A stretch of 55,932 bases of DNA. Source: Pseudomonas sp. GTDB taxonomy: Bacteria > Pseudomonadota > Gammaproteobacteria > Pseudomonadales > Pseudomonadaceae. A program made the translations under genes and the position numbers. Each line of letters starts with the position of its first letter. The first letter of the stretch is position 1. The notes below the pieces were generated by a model, which saw nothing but the letters and a program-made list of their open reading frames with translations, made no database searches and was not told the origin of the DNA. Below are positions 39,407 to 47,361 of this stretch, piece after piece. Where the stretch lies: contig JAKUTK010000031.1 in the NCBI GenBank assembly GCA_022448005.1, forward strand, positions 1 to 55,932, in the 5' to 3' direction.

Positions 39407-40191
39407 ACCGTCGATACAGCGCGCCGTGGCTGTGGCGTCTGGTCGCGACCGGACTCTCTTTCATGCTGTTCGGTGTCGGCGGGCTCTGTCTGCGATTGAT
39501 CGTTTTCCCTCTGCTGGCTCTGCTGCCAGGCGATAAAGCCGAACACCGCCGTCGGGCGCGCCAGACGGTAAGTCGGCTGTTCTGGCTATTCGTTCAGTTC
39601 ATGTATCGCAGCGGCGTACTGACCTACGAGGTCGAGGGCGCCGAACGCCTCGGCCGATCAGGACAACTGGTGATCGCCAACCATCCTTCGCTGATCGACG
39701 TGGTGGTGCTGATCGCGCTGATCCGCGATGCCAACTGTGTGGTCAAGCAGAGCCTGTGGGACAATCCCTTCACCCGCGGGCCGATCCGTGCGGCTCAGTA
39801 CATCAGTAACAACGGCAGCGCCGAGATGCTGGATGAAGCCGCAGACGCGCTGCGCCAGGGCCAGACGCTGATCATCTTTCCCGAAGGCACGCGCACTACG
39901 CCAGGCCAGGCACCGCAGTTTCATCGGGGTGCGGCGGCCATCGCCTTGCGCGGTGCGCGTCTGGTGACACCCGTAGTGATCAGCGTAACGCCCACCACCC
40001 TCACCAAGGCCGAGCCCTGGTATCGCATCCCAGCAAGACGTTTTCATTTCCATCTGCGCGTCGGTGAGGACATCGACCCGCAGGTGTTCGCTTCGCGTGG
40101 CGCAGCACCTGTCGCCTCGCGGCAACTCAACGATCATCTGCATCGACACTTCATAAAGGAGCTCGCACTCGATGAGCCAACTGCAGCTTGA
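39382..40191 (+). CDS. 1-acyl-glycerol-phosphate acyltransferase-like protein (ApeD type)
   Basis: This 269-residue PlsC-type acyltransferase has an N-terminal membrane segment (about 20-48), the catalytic NHPSLID (His101, Asp106) and the phosphate-binding FPEGTRT. In aryl polyene clusters such a protein is thought to attach the polyene or its glycosylated form to a membrane lipid. It overlaps both neighbours, which indicates translation coupled to the chain length factor and the first ACP. Confidence 0.87.
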   Translation: MELAANLLNRRYSAPWLWRLVATGLSFMLFGVGGLCLRLIVFPLLALLPGDKAEHRRRARQTVSRLFWLFVQFMYRSGVLTYEVEGAERLGRSGQLVIANHPSLIDVVVLIALIRDANCVVKQSLWDNPFTRGPIRAAQYISNNGSAEMLDEAADALRQGQTLIIFPEGTRTTPGQAPQFHRGAAAIALRGARLVTPVVISVTPTTLTKAEPWYRIPARRFHFHLRVGEDIDPQVFASRGAAPVASRQLNDHLHRHFIKELALDEPTAA

Positions 40192-40444
40192 AATCAAGCA
40201 ACTGATCATCGACGCCCTGGGTCTGGAAGACCTAGGGCCGGACGACATAGCAGCCGATCAGCCCTTGTTCGGCGACGGGCTCGGGCTGGACTCGGTCGAC
40301 GCGCTGGAACTGGGTCTGGCGATCCAGAAGCGCTTCGGCATCAAGATCGACGCCGACGCCAAGGACACCCGCAAGCATTTCGCCAGTGTCGACAGCCTGG
40401 CCGCCTACGTCAGCGCCCACCGCGCCGTCACCGAGGAAGCCTGA
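40172..40444 (+). CDS. Acyl carrier protein 1 of the aryl polyene pathway
   Basis: The 90-residue ACP has the phosphopantetheine site Ser41 in GLGLDSVDALEL. It is one of two adjacent ACPs, a hallmark of this type II polyketide pathway, and carries the growing polyene. Its start overlaps the acyltransferase gene by 20 bases. ACP2 starts two bases after its last codon. Confidence 0.92.
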   Translation: MSQLQLEIKQLIIDALGLEDLGPDDIAADQPLFGDGLGLDSVDALELGLAIQKRFGIKIDADAKDTRKHFASVDSLAAYVSAHRAVTEEA

Positions 40445-40445
40445 G

Positions 40446-40703
40446 ATGGAAAGCCGCAACGAGATCTTCCAGACCCTGCGCGATGCATTGGTCGAACTGT
40501 TCGAACTCGAACCCGAGCGGATCAGCCTGGAAGCCAACCTTTATCAGGACCTGGAAATTGACAGCATCGACGCGGTCGACCTGATCGATCACATCAAGCG
40601 CCAGACGGGCAAGAAGATTGCCGCAGAGGAGTTCAAGTCGGTACGAACCGTTGGCGATGTCGTCGAAGCGGTCTATCGACTGGTGAACCCTCAGCCGGCC
40701 TGA
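40446..40703 (+). CDS. Acyl carrier protein 2 of the aryl polyene pathway
   Basis: The 85-residue ACP has the phosphopantetheine site Ser40 in LEIDSIDAVDL. The ATG at 40446 follows the stop of ACP1 directly and gives the ordinary ACP length; the longer upstream reading runs through ACP1 in another frame. Two different ACPs suggest one may load the aryl starter and the other the extender units, which is inference. Confidence 0.92.
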   Translation: MESRNEIFQTLRDALVELFELEPERISLEANLYQDLEIDSIDAVDLIDHIKRQTGKKIAAEEFKSVRTVGDVVEAVYRLVNPQPA

Positions 40704-40786
40704 CCCTCCCGAACAACCGAACAAGCATTGTCCGGGGAGCCCCAGCGCTACCTGGATCAAGCTCTTATGCGCAAACGGACGGCACG

Positions 40787-41365
40787 ATGCAACCTCCCGC
40801 ACGAACAGCTAACGCGAGCGCCAGCCGAATGACAGGTCTCTGCCTGTTGCTGGCCGGCCTCGCCTACCCGTTTGCCGTGTACCTGGGCCTGGAGCATCTG
40901 TCGCCTCGCCTGTTTGCCGCTTTGCTTGGCGCGCTCTGGGTGGCCAGGCTGCTCAGTGGAAAGCAGACACCGCTTAACTACACGATGGCTGCAAGCGCAC
41001 TGCTGTTCTGCCTGCTACTCGGATTGGCGGGCGAGCCAGCCCTGTTGCGCTGGTACCCGGTGCTGATCAGTCTGGCCCTGTTCGGCCTGTTTGCCGGCAG
41101 CCTCTGCTCGGGAATGCCAATCATCGAGCGCCTGGCGCGGCTGAGCGAACCCGACCTCCCTCCCGCAGCGATACGCTATACGCGCCAGGTGACCTGGGTC
41201 TGGCTGGGCTATTTCATCATTAACGCCGGCATCGCCAGCGGACTCGCACTCTGGGCGCCGCTGAGCTGGTGGACGCTGTACACCGGGCTGATCGCCTATC
41301 TGCTGATGGGACTGTTATTCGCCGGTGAATGGCTGGTACGCCAGCGAGTCAGGAAAGCGACATGA
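40787..41365 (+). CDS. Integral membrane protein of the aryl polyene cluster (COG4648 type)
   Basis: This 192-residue protein has about five or six hydrophobic segments and a short polar N-terminus. No enzymatic motif is seen. It sits between the ACPs and the AMP ligase, a position held by a COG4648 membrane protein in aryl polyene clusters. Its stop overlaps the ligase ATG by four bases. Function is unknown; a role in membrane recruitment of the synthase is a guess. An internal ATG at 40829 is an alternative start. Confidence 0.78.
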   Translation: MQPPARTANASASRMTGLCLLLAGLAYPFAVYLGLEHLSPRLFAALLGALWVARLLSGKQTPLNYTMAASALLFCLLLGLAGEPALLRWYPVLISLALFGLFAGSLCSGMPIIERLARLSEPDLPPAAIRYTRQVTWVWLGYFIINAGIASGLALWAPLSWWTLYTGLIAYLLMGLLFAGEWLVRQRVRKAT

Positions 41366-43042
41366 ACTGGATTGCCCTCGAACACCTGCTCGACCAGACG
41401 CCCAAGTCGCGCTTGGTCACGCTCGACCCCGCCCTTGATCATGCCGAGCTGCGACAGCGCGCGCTGCGCCTCGCCGCGGGAATGCGCAATCGTGGCGTTG
41501 CCCGACTGGCTGTTCATCTGGAGGATGCAGCCGACCTGGCAGTTGCGCTGCTCGGTGCCTGGCGAGCAGGCGTCACGGTACTGCTGCCGGCCGATCTGCA
41601 ACCTGCGAGCCGCTCACGATTGGCCCATCAGGCTGATCTGTGGCTAACGGATCAGGATGGCGACGCCAAACTCTCGGAGTTGCTGGCCGAGCCGCTCGAA
41701 GGGGCGAAGCTGGATCTGGACGGGTGCCGACTGCTGCTCTGCACCTCCGGCTCCAGCGGCGAACCGAAGCTGATCGAAAAACGCCTGCGCCAGCTGGCGA
41801 ACGAGGTGGAAACGCTCGAAGCCTGCTGGGGAGCCGATCTCGGCGACGCCTGCGTGATCGCCAGCGTCGCCGCGCAGCACATATATGGACTGCTGTTCCG
41901 GGTGCTCTGGCCATTGTGCGCTGGCCGGCCCTTCATGCGCCGCGCACAGCCCTTCTCAGAAGACATCCAGCTGGCCAGCCGTCAGCATCCACGCTTCTGC
42001 TGGGTGGCCAGCCCGGCATTGCTCAAGCGGATGGGTGACAACCTCGACTGGCCGGCATTGCGCAGTGTGCGTCGGGTCTTTTCCTCGGGCGGAGCCCTTG
42101 ATGCCGAGGCCGCGCAGCGACTGGAGCAACGCCTGGGTCAGCTGCCAACTGAAATCTACGGCAGCTCTGAGACGGGAGGCATCGCCTGGCGCCAGGGCGG
42201 AAAGCTGTGGCACCCCTTCGTTGGCGTTCAGTTGAGCCAGGACGAACAGGGCGCGTTGCGCGTCGCCTCACCCTGCCTGCCTCCCGGCCATATTGAACAG
42301 ACGGCGGATGCGGCGCGCATCGAGGCCGACGGGCGCTTCGAACTGCTCGGCCGACTTGACCGCATCGTCAAGCTGGAAGAGAAACGCATTTCCCTGACGA
42401 TGCTGGAAGCAGCGCTGAACGAACATCCCTTTGTCAGCGATACAAGGCTCGGCGTCATCAACGAAAACCGCGCCTACCTCGCGGCGCTGGTTGCGCTCAG
42501 TGAGCGCGGGCCTGCATGCACTGCGCAACGGTGGTCGGCGCGCACTGACCGAGACGCTGCGCAAGCACCTGGCGAAGCACTGCGAAGCGCTGGCCCTGCC
42601 GCGTCGCTGGCGGCTGGTCACCCAGCTGCCCTTCAACAGCCAGGGCAAGCTCCCCCAGACCCAACTCGACGGGCTGCTGCAGGCGCCGCGTCCGCTGCAG
42701 CCCGAGCGTCTCAGCGCTTGTCAGGAAGAAGATCAATGGCAGCTTCAGCTGGCCGTCCCGCCGGATCTGGCGCACTTCACCGGGCACTTCCCACAGACTC
42801 CGGTTTTGCCCGGCGTGGTGCAGATCGACTGGGCGATCGGCCTTGCCCGAGAGCTGATCACTGACCTGCCGCCGAGCTTCCAGGGCATGGAGGTGCTCAA
42901 GTTTCAGCAGCTGGCCCGCCCCGGTGATCAGCTGAGCCTGACCCTGCGCTTCGACCGCGAGCGCAGCAAGCTGCATTTCGCATACCGCAACGGCGACGCG
43001 CCCTGCTCGTCCGGCCGCATTCTGCTGGGAGATCCGCTGTGA
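41362..43042 (+). pseudogene. AMP-dependent aryl-acid ligase fused to FabA-like dehydratase, frameshifted
   Basis: From ATG 41362 the first frame encodes an adenylate-forming ligase: the P-loop is LLCTSGSSGEPKLIEK, followed by STEIYGSSETGG-like EIYGSSETGG and LLGRLDRIVKLEEKRIS. The homologous reading stops at about residue 382 (LVALSERG). It resumes one base later in the next frame as GLHALRNGGRRALTETLRKH, goes on to the ligase C-terminal Lys motif NSQGKLPQTQLDG, and then to a dehydratase domain with FTGHFPQTPVLPGVVQIDW. Deleting one G of the GGG at 42508-42510 restores a single 559-residue product. It would activate the aryl acid and load it on an ACP, and dehydrate beta-hydroxyacyl-ACPs. 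As read, the product is truncated. Confidence 0.82.
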
Positions 43043-43863
43043 CCACGCTTACTCCGCTTGAGCCTGCGACGGCGACCGTGACCGTTACAGAGCGCGATTT
43101 GCAGTTGCCACTGGCGATCGATGACGACTGGTTCAAGCCCTGCGCGGTGGTGCCGGTCTACAACCACGAAGATAGCCTGCCCAATGTCGTCCGCGCGTTG
43201 CTCGCCGAAGACCTGCCGTGCGTGCTCGTTGATGACGGTTCCAGCCCGGATGCAGCGGCAATTATCGATGAGTTGGCAAAGCACCCGTTGGTGCACCTGC
43301 TCCGCCATAGCCGCAATCAGGGCAAAGGCGCAGCGGTTGCCTCCGGCTTGCGCGAGGCGTCGCGCCACGGTTTCAGCCATGCGCTGCAGGTTGACGCCGA
43401 CGGCCAGCACGACCTGAGCGGCGTGCCGCTGTTCCTCGACCGCGCCAGCCAGGCGCCGGATGCGCTGATCTGTGGCTATCCCCAGTACGATTCGAGCGTG
43501 CCCAAAGGGCGCCTCTATGCCCGCTACCTGACCCACGTCTGGGTCTGGATCAATACGCTGTCATTGTCGATCCGCGACTCCATGTGCGGCTTTCGTGTCT
43601 ACCCGCTGCAGCCAACCTTGGCTCTACTCGACTCGACGGCGCTTGGGCAGCGCATGGACTTCGACACCGAGGTACTGGTGCGCCTGCACTGGCGTGAACA
43701 GCCGATGGTCTGGCTGCCGACACGGGTGCATTATCCGGCCGACGGGGTTTCGCATTTCCGCCTGTGGCACGACAACCTGCTGATCTCTTCGATGCACGCA
43801 CGGCTGTTTGGAGGCATGCTCCTGCGGGCGCCCAAATTGCTCTGGCGGCGGCTGTGCCAATGA
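43039..43863 (+). CDS. Family 2 glycosyltransferase of the aryl polyene cluster
   Basis: The 274-residue protein has a GT2 fold: CAVVPVYNHEDSLPNVVRAL at the N-terminus, VLVDDGSS, and the metal site in QVDADGQHD. The start is GTG 43039, overlapping the preceding stop (GTGA). It probably adds a sugar or similar group to the polyene or its lipid anchor at the cytoplasmic face. In E. coli clusters the glycosyltransferase and the next acyltransferase are encoded as one fused protein; here they are two genes with a four-base overlap. Confidence 0.88.
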   Translation: MTTLTPLEPATATVTVTERDLQLPLAIDDDWFKPCAVVPVYNHEDSLPNVVRALLAEDLPCVLVDDGSSPDAAAIIDELAKHPLVHLLRHSRNQGKGAAVASGLREASRHGFSHALQVDADGQHDLSGVPLFLDRASQAPDALICGYPQYDSSVPKGRLYARYLTHVWVWINTLSLSIRDSMCGFRVYPLQPTLALLDSTALGQRMDFDTEVLVRLHWREQPMVWLPTRVHYPADGVSHFRLWHDNLLISSMHARLFGGMLLRAPKLLWRRLCQ

Positions 43864-44801
43864 GCGAAAAAGCCGCAGCCGGCTCGCATTGGGCCGCGCA
43901 CCGCGAACGGGGCAGTTTTGCCTTGATGAAATTGACAGCCTGGGCCGTGCGCCTGCTTGGCCGCCGCACCATGGCGCCGCTGCTGTATCTGATTGTGCTG
44001 TATTTCTATCTGTTCAACCGCAGCGCGCGGCAGAGTGCCTGGCAGTACCAGCAGAACCTTGCCACCTATAGCGGCCGCGCCGACCTGGCGCCCGGCTGGC
44101 GCTCGGTCTATCACCAGTTCATGGCCTTCGCCGATGCCTTGCTGGACAAGCTCGATGTCTGGGGCGGACGCCTGGCGCTGGATCGACTGGTGCTGCACGA
44201 CAGCGCCAACCTGCACGCTGACCTCAAGGCGCCACGCGGCCAGCTGCTGGTCGGCTCGCACCTGGGCAATCTGGAGATTTGCCGAGCCCTGGCGGAAATG
44301 GGCCGCAAGGTAAAGATGAATGTCCTGGTGCACACCCGTCACGCCGAGCAGTTCAACCGCCTACTGGATGAATCCGGCGCGAATAACTTGCGGCTGATCC
44401 AGGTCAGTGAACTCGACCCGGCGATCATGATGGAGTTATCCCACCGGCTGGATCAGGGCGAATGGCTGGCCATCGCCGGTGACCGGGTGCCGCTGCAGGG
44501 CGCGCGCATCGCCACAGCCAACTTCCTGGGTCAGCCGGCCGCGTTTCCACAGGGACCCTGGCTACTGGCCGGCTTGCTGCAGTGCCCCGCGAATCTGCTG
44601 TTCTGCCTGAAACATGCAGGGCAATTCCATGTCCATCTGGAGCCCTTCGCCGATCGCGTCGAATGGCGGCGTGGCCAGCGCGACGCCGTGGTGCAGGCGT
44701 GGGTGCAGCGCTACGCGGATCGCCTGGCGGCACGCTGTCTGGAAGCCCCTTTGCAGTGGTTCAACTTCTACCCTTTCTGGAACACCCATGAACAACGCTG
44801 A
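43860..44801 (+). CDS. LpxL/HtrB-like acyltransferase of the aryl polyene cluster
   Basis: This 313-residue protein has an N-terminal membrane segment (about 35-55, PLLYLIVLYFYLF) and the lysophospholipid acyltransferase family features of lipid A late acyltransferases. The catalytic-type motif is GSHLGNLE near 137-144, and AGDRVPL lies further on. It is coupled to the glycosyltransferase (ATGA) and probably transfers an acyl chain to the glycosylated carrier that anchors the polyene in the outer membrane. ATG 43860 is chosen for the overlap; the longer reading runs into the glycosyltransferase gene. Confidence 0.86.
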   Translation: MSEKAAAGSHWAAHRERGSFALMKLTAWAVRLLGRRTMAPLLYLIVLYFYLFNRSARQSAWQYQQNLATYSGRADLAPGWRSVYHQFMAFADALLDKLDVWGGRLALDRLVLHDSANLHADLKAPRGQLLVGSHLGNLEICRALAEMGRKVKMNVLVHTRHAEQFNRLLDESGANNLRLIQVSELDPAIMMELSHRLDQGEWLAIAGDRVPLQGARIATANFLGQPAAFPQGPWLLAGLLQCPANLLFCLKHAGQFHVHLEPFADRVEWRRGQRDAVVQAWVQRYADRLAARCLEAPLQWFNFYPFWNTHEQR

Positions 44802-46326
44802 GCCCGTGATCTTTGGTGAAAACCACCTGCGTATCGAAGACCTGCTGGCCGTCGCCCAAGGACATGCGTCCGCCCGGCTTCAGTCCGATGCGGCCTTCCG
44901 CGAGCGGATTGCCCGCGGCGCGCAGTTCCTCGACACCCTGCTCGACCGCGAAGGCGTGATCTACGGCGTGACCACCGGTTATGGCGACTCCTGCGTGGTG
45001 GCTGTTCCGCTGCATCAGGTCGAGGCACTGCCGCAGCACCTGTTCACCTTCCACGGCTGCGGCCTGGGCAAACTGCTCGATGCCGAAGCCACCCGCGCGG
45101 TGTTGGGCGCCCGTCTGCGCTCGCTGACCCACGGTATGTCCGGGGTGCGCATCGAGTTGCTCGAGCGTTTGCAGGCATTCCTCGAACATGACGTGTTGCC
45201 GCTGATCCCCGAAGAAGGCTCGGTCGGCGCCAGCGGTGACCTGACGCCTCTGTCCTATGTCGCCGCAACCCTGGCTGGCGAGCGAGAAGTGATGTATCGC
45301 GGCGAACGCCGCAGCGCCGCCGAGGTGCATCGCCAGCTTGGCTGGACGCCGCTGACCTTGCGCCCCAAGGAAGCTCTGGCGTTGATGAATGGCACTGCGG
45401 TGATGACCGGCCTGGCCTGCCTCGCCTACTCCCGCGCCGATTACCTGCTGAAACTGGCCACCCGGATCACCGCGCTCAACGTCATCGCGCTTGAAGGCAA
45501 TCCCGAGCATTTCGACGAACGTCTGTTCGCGGCCAAGCCGCACCCGGGGCAGACACAGGTGGCTGCATGGATTCGTCAGGACCTCGCCATCGAGGCGCTA
45601 ACCGCCCCGCTGCATCGTCTGCAGGACCGCTATTCGCTGCGCTGCGCACCGCACGTGCTCGGTGTGCTGGCCGACAGCCTGGGCCTGCTGCGGCAATTCA
45701 TCGAAACCGAACTGAACAGCGCCAATGACAACCCGATCATCGACGCCGACAACGAGCGCGTGCTGCACGGCGGGCATTTCTACGGCGGGCATATCGCCTT
45801 TGCCATGGACAGCCTGAAGAACCTCGTCGCCAACGTCGCCGACCTGCTCGACCGGCAACTGGCGCTGCTGGTCGACACCCGCTACAACCACGGCTTGCCG
45901 AGCAACCTGTCCGGCGCGCCGGCCGCTACGGCAATGATCAACCACGGCTTCAAGGCGGTGCAGATCGGCGCCAGCGCCTGGACCGCTGAGGCCCTGAAGA
46001 ACAGCATGCCGGCCAGCGTCTTCTCGCGCTCGACCGAGTGCCACAACCAGGACAAGGTCAGCATGGGCACCGTTGCCGCGCGCGACGCATTGCGTAGTTT
46101 GGAGCTGACCGAACAGGTGGCTGCCGCCGCGCTGATTGCCGCGAACCAGGGCGTCTGGCTGCGCCAGCGTCAGCCGGCGGCACGGGCACTCCCGGCACCG
46201 CTCGCAGTGATGCACGAAGTGCTTGGCGAAGACTTCCCACCGCTGATCGAAGACCGTGCGCTGGAAGGCGAGCTGCGCCTGTGTCTCCAGCGTATTCGTG
46301 CGCAGCACTGGGGGCTGTATGCGTAA
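44788..46326 (+). CDS. Aromatic amino acid ammonia-lyase (HAL/PAL/TAL family)
   Basis: The 512-residue enzyme is the usual size for this family. The Ala148-Ser149-Gly150 triad that forms the MIO cofactor is in GSVGASGDLTPLSY, and the catalytic Tyr60 is in VIYGVTTGYGD. Other family blocks (MNGTAVMTG, NSANDNPI) are present. The selectivity pair that is Ser-His in histidine lyases and His-Leu in tyrosine lyases is Phe88-His89 here. In the pigment setting the enzyme most likely turns tyrosine or phenylalanine into 4-coumarate or cinnamate, the aryl starter for the ligase. Generic annotation would be histidine ammonia-lyase, but no other hut gene is nearby. It overlaps both neighbours. Confidence 0.9.
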   Translation: MNNAEPVIFGENHLRIEDLLAVAQGHASARLQSDAAFRERIARGAQFLDTLLDREGVIYGVTTGYGDSCVVAVPLHQVEALPQHLFTFHGCGLGKLLDAEATRAVLGARLRSLTHGMSGVRIELLERLQAFLEHDVLPLIPEEGSVGASGDLTPLSYVAATLAGEREVMYRGERRSAAEVHRQLGWTPLTLRPKEALALMNGTAVMTGLACLAYSRADYLLKLATRITALNVIALEGNPEHFDERLFAAKPHPGQTQVAAWIRQDLAIEALTAPLHRLQDRYSLRCAPHVLGVLADSLGLLRQFIETELNSANDNPIIDADNERVLHGGHFYGGHIAFAMDSLKNLVANVADLLDRQLALLVDTRYNHGLPSNLSGAPAATAMINHGFKAVQIGASAWTAEALKNSMPASVFSRSTECHNQDKVSMGTVAARDALRSLELTEQVAAAALIAANQGVWLRQRQPAARALPAPLAVMHEVLGEDFPPLIEDRALEGELRLCLQRIRAQHWGLYA

Positions 46327-46744
46327 GGGCGGCGTACTGCAGGCAGAAATCGAAGTGCTGGTGCCCTTTTTCGATGTCGATTCCATGGACATCGTCTGGC
46401 ACGGCCATTACGTCAAATATTTCGAGATGGCGCGCTGCGCCCTGCTCGACCGCATCGGTCACAACTACGTGCAGATGAGAGACGCCGGCTATGCCTGGCC
46501 GATCATCGACGTGCAGCTGCGCTACATGCGCGGCGCCCGTTTCAATCAGCGCATCGTTGTACGCGCCGATCTGGTCGAGTGGGAGAACCGCCTGAAGATC
46601 AACTACCTGATCAGTGACGCCGAAACCGGTGAGCGCATGACGCGCGGCAGCACCGTTCAAGTTGCCGTGGAGATCGCCACACGCGAAATGCTGCTGGCCT
46701 CGCCAAAGGTACTGGTCGATGCCGTGGAGCGCGCACTGCTGTGA
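46319..46744 (+). CDS. Hot-dog acyl thioesterase of the aryl polyene cluster (ApeK type)
   Basis: This 141-residue 4HBT-type hot-dog protein has the motif DVDSMDIVWHGHYVKYFEMAR, in which the Asp and the His-Gly-His region match the active helix of YbgC-like thioesterases. It would release finished polyene, or stalled acyl chains, from ACP. ATG 46319 overlaps the lyase stop by eight bases, and the product starts at MRKGG as expected for the fold. Confidence 0.88.
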   Translation: MRKGGVLQAEIEVLVPFFDVDSMDIVWHGHYVKYFEMARCALLDRIGHNYVQMRDAGYAWPIIDVQLRYMRGARFNQRIVVRADLVEWENRLKINYLISDAETGERMTRGSTVQVAVEIATREMLLASPKVLVDAVERALL

Positions 46745-47361
46745 TGCGCCTATTCAACCGCCCCTCTTGGCGCGCGCTGGTTGCTCTGTGTCTGCTGCTG
46801 GCGCTGACCACCCGCGCCTATGCCTTCGATCTGGTCCAACTCAGCCTGCAGTTGCGCGAACCCACGGTTGTTCGCGGCACCTTCACCCAGGAAAAACACC
46901 TGCGCGCTCTGCCCCAGCCACTGGTTAGCGCGGGCACCTTCGTCCTGGCGCGCGACAGCGGTCTGCTGTGGTTCCTGCAAAGCCCGCTGCAGCAGGATTA
47001 CCGGATCAGCGCGGCGGGAATCGCCCGACGCACGGCCAGCGGCTGGAAGCAGACTAGTCAGCAAGGGCCCGCAGCGCGCCAGAACGAGCTGTTTCTGGCC
47101 GTACTGCAGGGTGATACCGAAGCCTTGCAGCGCGATTTCGAACTGCAGCTGGCTGGCACAGCGCAAGCCTGGGCGCTGACACTGACACCGCGCTCCCGGC
47201 TGCTGGCACAGATTTTCTCCAGCATTCTGATCCAGGGAGGGGCTACCGCCCAGCGTATCGAGCTGCGTGAAACCCAGGGCGACAGCACTCGGCTGCTGCT
47301 GACCGACATCCAGATCGACAATCAGTTGAGCCCCAGCGAGCACCATGACCTCGCCGACTGA
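46744..47361 (+). CDS. LolA-like periplasmic lipid/pigment carrier (ApeL type)
   Basis: The 205-residue protein has a signal peptide (about 1-26, ending TRAYA) and a LolA-like fold (VRGTFTQEKHLRALPQPLVS, FVLARDSGLLWFLQSP). It is a paralogue of the lipoprotein carrier LolA and is thought to move the lipid-linked polyene across the periplasm. The ATG shares one base with the thioesterase stop (TGATG). Its 3' end overlaps the exporter by 17 bases. Confidence 0.87.
   Translation: MRLFNRPSWRALVALCLLLALTTRAYAFDLVQLSLQLREPTVVRGTFTQEKHLRALPQPLVSAGTFVLARDSGLLWFLQSPLQQDYRISAAGIARRTASGWKQTSQQGPAARQNELFLAVLQGDTEALQRDFELQLAGTAQAWALTLTPRSRLLAQIFSSILIQGGATAQRIELRETQGDSTRLLLTDIQIDNQLSPSEHHDLAD

Noticed and set aside
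42431..43042. An independent gene in the second frame downstream of the ligase
   Set aside because: Its ATG lies inside the ligase coding region in the wrong frame and its first 25 residues are not protein-like. The conserved part begins exactly where the ligase reading breaks off, so a frameshift in one gene explains it better.
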